Shown in pieces: positions 62,498-64,000 of a stretch of DNA of 64,000 nucleotides. The DNA comes from Elioraea rosea (GTDB lineage Bacteria; Pseudomonadota; Alphaproteobacteria; Acetobacterales; Acetobacteraceae), in NCBI RefSeq assembly GCF_007644105.1, contig NZ_VFAC01000011.1, positions 38,259 through 102,258 on the forward strand, in the 5' to 3' direction. The position numbers and the translations under genes are program-made. Under the pieces are notes generated by a model that was not told the DNA's origin, did not search any database, and saw only the letters and a list, made by a program, of their open reading frames with translations. How positions within the stretch are numbered: the first letter of the stretch is position 1; every line of letters begins with the position of its first letter.

Positions 62498-64000
62498 TCA
62501 CGCCTCGTCCGTCGCGAGCAGGGCTGCGTTGCCCCCGGCGGCCGCCGTGTTCACCGAAACGACATGCTCCGTGGTGAAGCGGAGGATGGCGAGCGGCCCG
62601 CCCGCCTTCGGGCCGGTGCCTGAGAGCCCATGCCCGCCGAAGGGCTGAACCCCAGGCACGGCACCGATCTGCGCGCGGTTGATGTAGGTGTTGCCCACCC
62701 CGAGCCGCGCCGTGATGCGCTCCGCCGTTGCTTGCACCCGGCTGTGGATTCCGAGCGTGAGCGCGAAGCCGGAGGCGGCGATGTCGTCGAGCAGCGCATC
62801 GAGGCCGCTCTCGCGCCAGCGCACGACATGCAGCACGGGGCCGAACACCTCGCGGTCGAGGGCGCGGGCGCTTGGCAGCTCGATGGCGCGCGGGGCGAAG
62901 AAGGTGCCGTTCGCGCAATCTTCGGGCAGAGGCAGCGTGAACAGGGGTTTCCCCTTCGGCGGCGCCCAGGCGGCAAGCGCATCCCGCGCCTCGGCGTCGA
63001 TGACCGGGCCGATGTCCGTCGCGGGGTCGAGCGGGTCGCCGAGGGTGAGCGTGCGCGCAGCACCCTCAATCATCGCGAGCACGCGGTCGGCTGTGTCCTC
63101 CTGCACGCAGAGCAGCCGTAGCGCGGAGCAGCGCTGCCCGGCCGAGCGGAATGCGCCCTCAAGCACGTCCGCCGTCACCTGCTCCGGGAGCGCGGAGCTG
63201 TCGACGATCATCGCGTTGATGCCGCCCGTCTCGGCGACGAAGGGGATGGGAAGACCTCCCCGCGCGGCGATCGCTGCGGCGATCGCGCGCGCCGTCTCGG
63301 TGCCGCCGGTGAAGGCGACGCCCGACACGGCGGGATGCGAGACCATCGCCGCGCCGACGCCAGGCCCGTCGCCAGGGAGGAAGGCGAGCACGTCGTGCGG
63401 CACGCCGGCATCGTGCAGCAGCGCGACGGCCTTCGCGCCAACCAGCGGCGTCTGTTCCGCGGGCTTGGCGAGCACGGCGTTTCCGGCAGCGAGCGCGGCG
63501 GCGATCTGGCCGACGAAGATGGCGAGCGGGAAGTTCCACGGGCTGATCGCCGCGATCACGCCGCGGCCCGAGAGCGCCCAGGTGTTGCGCTCCCCCGTCG
63601 GCCCGGGGAGCTCGCGCGGCGCGCCGAACCAGATCCGCGCCTGGTGCGCGTAGTAGCGGCAGAAATCCGCCGCCTCCCGCACCTCCGCCACGCCGTCGAC
63701 GAGGGTTCGGCCGCCCTCGCGCGCAATCAGCGCGAGCAGCGCCTCGCGGTTCGCCTCGATCAGCTCGGCGGCGCGTTCGAGCACGGCGGCGCGGTGCTCG
63801 ACCTCCGTCTCGTTCCAGGTGTGCAGCGCCCAGGCCGCGCGCTTCGCGGCGCGATCGACCGTTCCCCCATCCGCCCACACCACATGGCCGACGATGCGGC
63901 GCCGGTCCGCCGGGTCGCGCACCGGCACCGCCTCGCCGCGGATGCGGTCGCCGCCGACGATCGGCGCCGCATCGGCCGGGCGCGCGGCGGCTTCGCGGAT
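62498..64000 (-). CDS. putA: PutA, C-terminal L-glutamate-gamma-semialdehyde dehydrogenase part (partial at right edge)
   Basis: The frame is open to the window edge, giving about 500 codons. It contains AISPWNFPLAIFVGQIAAALAAG, FTGGTETARAI, the catalytic glutamate in FVAETGGINAMIV and the catalytic cysteine in FRSAGQRCSALRLL. It then has FGGHGLSGTGPKAGGPLAILRF and FTTEHVVSVNTAAAGGN, which are typical of the end of bifunctional PutA proteins. The residues before the apparent GTG 63928 (PIVGGDRI) continue with PutA sense, so the true start and the proline dehydrogenase domain lie beyond the window. It oxidises the semialdehyde to glutamate with NAD. Confidence 0.9.
   Translation of the reverse strand: MREAAARPADAAPIVGGDRIRGEAVPVRDPADRRRIVGHVVWADGGTVDRAAKRAAWALHTWNETEVEHRAAVLERAAELIEANREALLALIAREGGRTLVDGVAEVREAADFCRYYAHQARIWFGAPRELPGPTGERNTWALSGRGVIAAISPWNFPLAIFVGQIAAALAAGNAVLAKPAEQTPLVGAKAVALLHDAGVPHDVLAFLPGDGPGVGAAMVSHPAVSGVAFTGGTETARAIAAAIAARGGLPIPFVAETGGINAMIVDSSALPEQVTADVLEGAFRSAGQRCSALRLLCVQEDTADRVLAMIEGAARTLTLGDPLDPATDIGPVIDAEARDALAAWAPPKGKPLFTLPLPEDCANGTFFAPRAIELPSARALDREVFGPVLHVVRWRESGLDALLDDIAASGFALTLGIHSRVQATAERITARLGVGNTYINRAQIGAVPGVQPFGGHGLSGTGPKAGGPLAILRFTTEHVVSVNTAAAGGNAALLATDEA

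Overview
The window is high-GC DNA with a gene complement typical of Alphaproteobacteria, most likely an Acetobacterales (Roseomonas/Elioraea-like) chromosome. I infer this from the many Bug/TctC receptors, the GlpSTPQUV-type glycerol importer, a CIO-type cytochrome bd and the YbbN-LON-UPF0434-DUF971-PlsC-DUF2125 gene order. The genus assignment is an inference from gene content only. No rRNA or CRISPR array is present. One tRNA, Gly(GCC), is seen on the minus strand at 36645-36719.

The window splits at that tRNA. Left of it (1-36.6 kb) lies a mosaic of catabolic transport modules separated by mobile-element debris. In order it holds: the end of a serine recombinase with its small partner gene (2-738); a GntR / alpha-hydroxy-acid dehydrogenase / TRAP transporter operon divergent from an HpcH-type aldolase (746-6346); debris (6347-7598); a LysR gene, a TctBAC tripartite transporter, an amidohydrolase, a LIV-type ABC importer and a second amidohydrolase, all on the plus strand (7647-19335); an IS481-type transposase remnant (about 19500-19945); a Bug receptor divergent from an aberrant M20 protein, a DUF1445 putative hydro-lyase and another Bug receptor (20010-24202); debris with a truncated nuclease-like gene (24203-26397); a glycerol locus glpR-glpD-glpSTPQUV ending in an internally deleted glpK (26398-35430); and more debris, including a decayed livF-like gene, up to the tRNA. 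A 242-bp repeat occurs next to the tRNA 3' end and at 25.9 kb, with a shorter copy at 6.9 kb. A second repeat encoding an 80-residue protein occurs at 24.8 and 36.1 kb. This pattern suggests an island or islands that used the tRNA-Gly 3' end.

Right of the tRNA (36.9-64 kb) the DNA looks like ordinary chromosome with tight operons. It holds a Bug receptor and a succinate-semialdehyde-type dehydrogenase; a GbsR-type regulator with a clear promoter/operator followed by cydAB (CIO type); an amidohydrolase of the carbamoylase/allantoate family; cheY-cheB-cheR; a prolyl-tRNA editing protein; YbbN; LON-domain, UPF0434, DUF971, PlsC and DUF2125 genes; an NADP oxidoreductase; a maleate-isomerase-like protein with no cysteine, coupled to an FAD monooxygenase; a Mesh1-like (p)ppGpp hydrolase; a DUF1003 protein; a five-gene operon of radical SAM enzyme, YnjB, YnjC, YnjD and rhodanese; a GNAT acetyltransferase; an Fsr-like MFS exporter; and the C-terminal part of PutA running off the right edge.

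The most notable observations are the overlapping radical-SAM/YnjBCD/rhodanese operon, the repeat-bounded modular island at tRNA-Gly, the deleted glpK beside an otherwise complete glycerol uptake operon, two enzyme homologues missing their expected catalytic residues (M20 protein and maleate-isomerase-like protein), and the fragment of a nuclease domain that may come from an antiviral ATPase.
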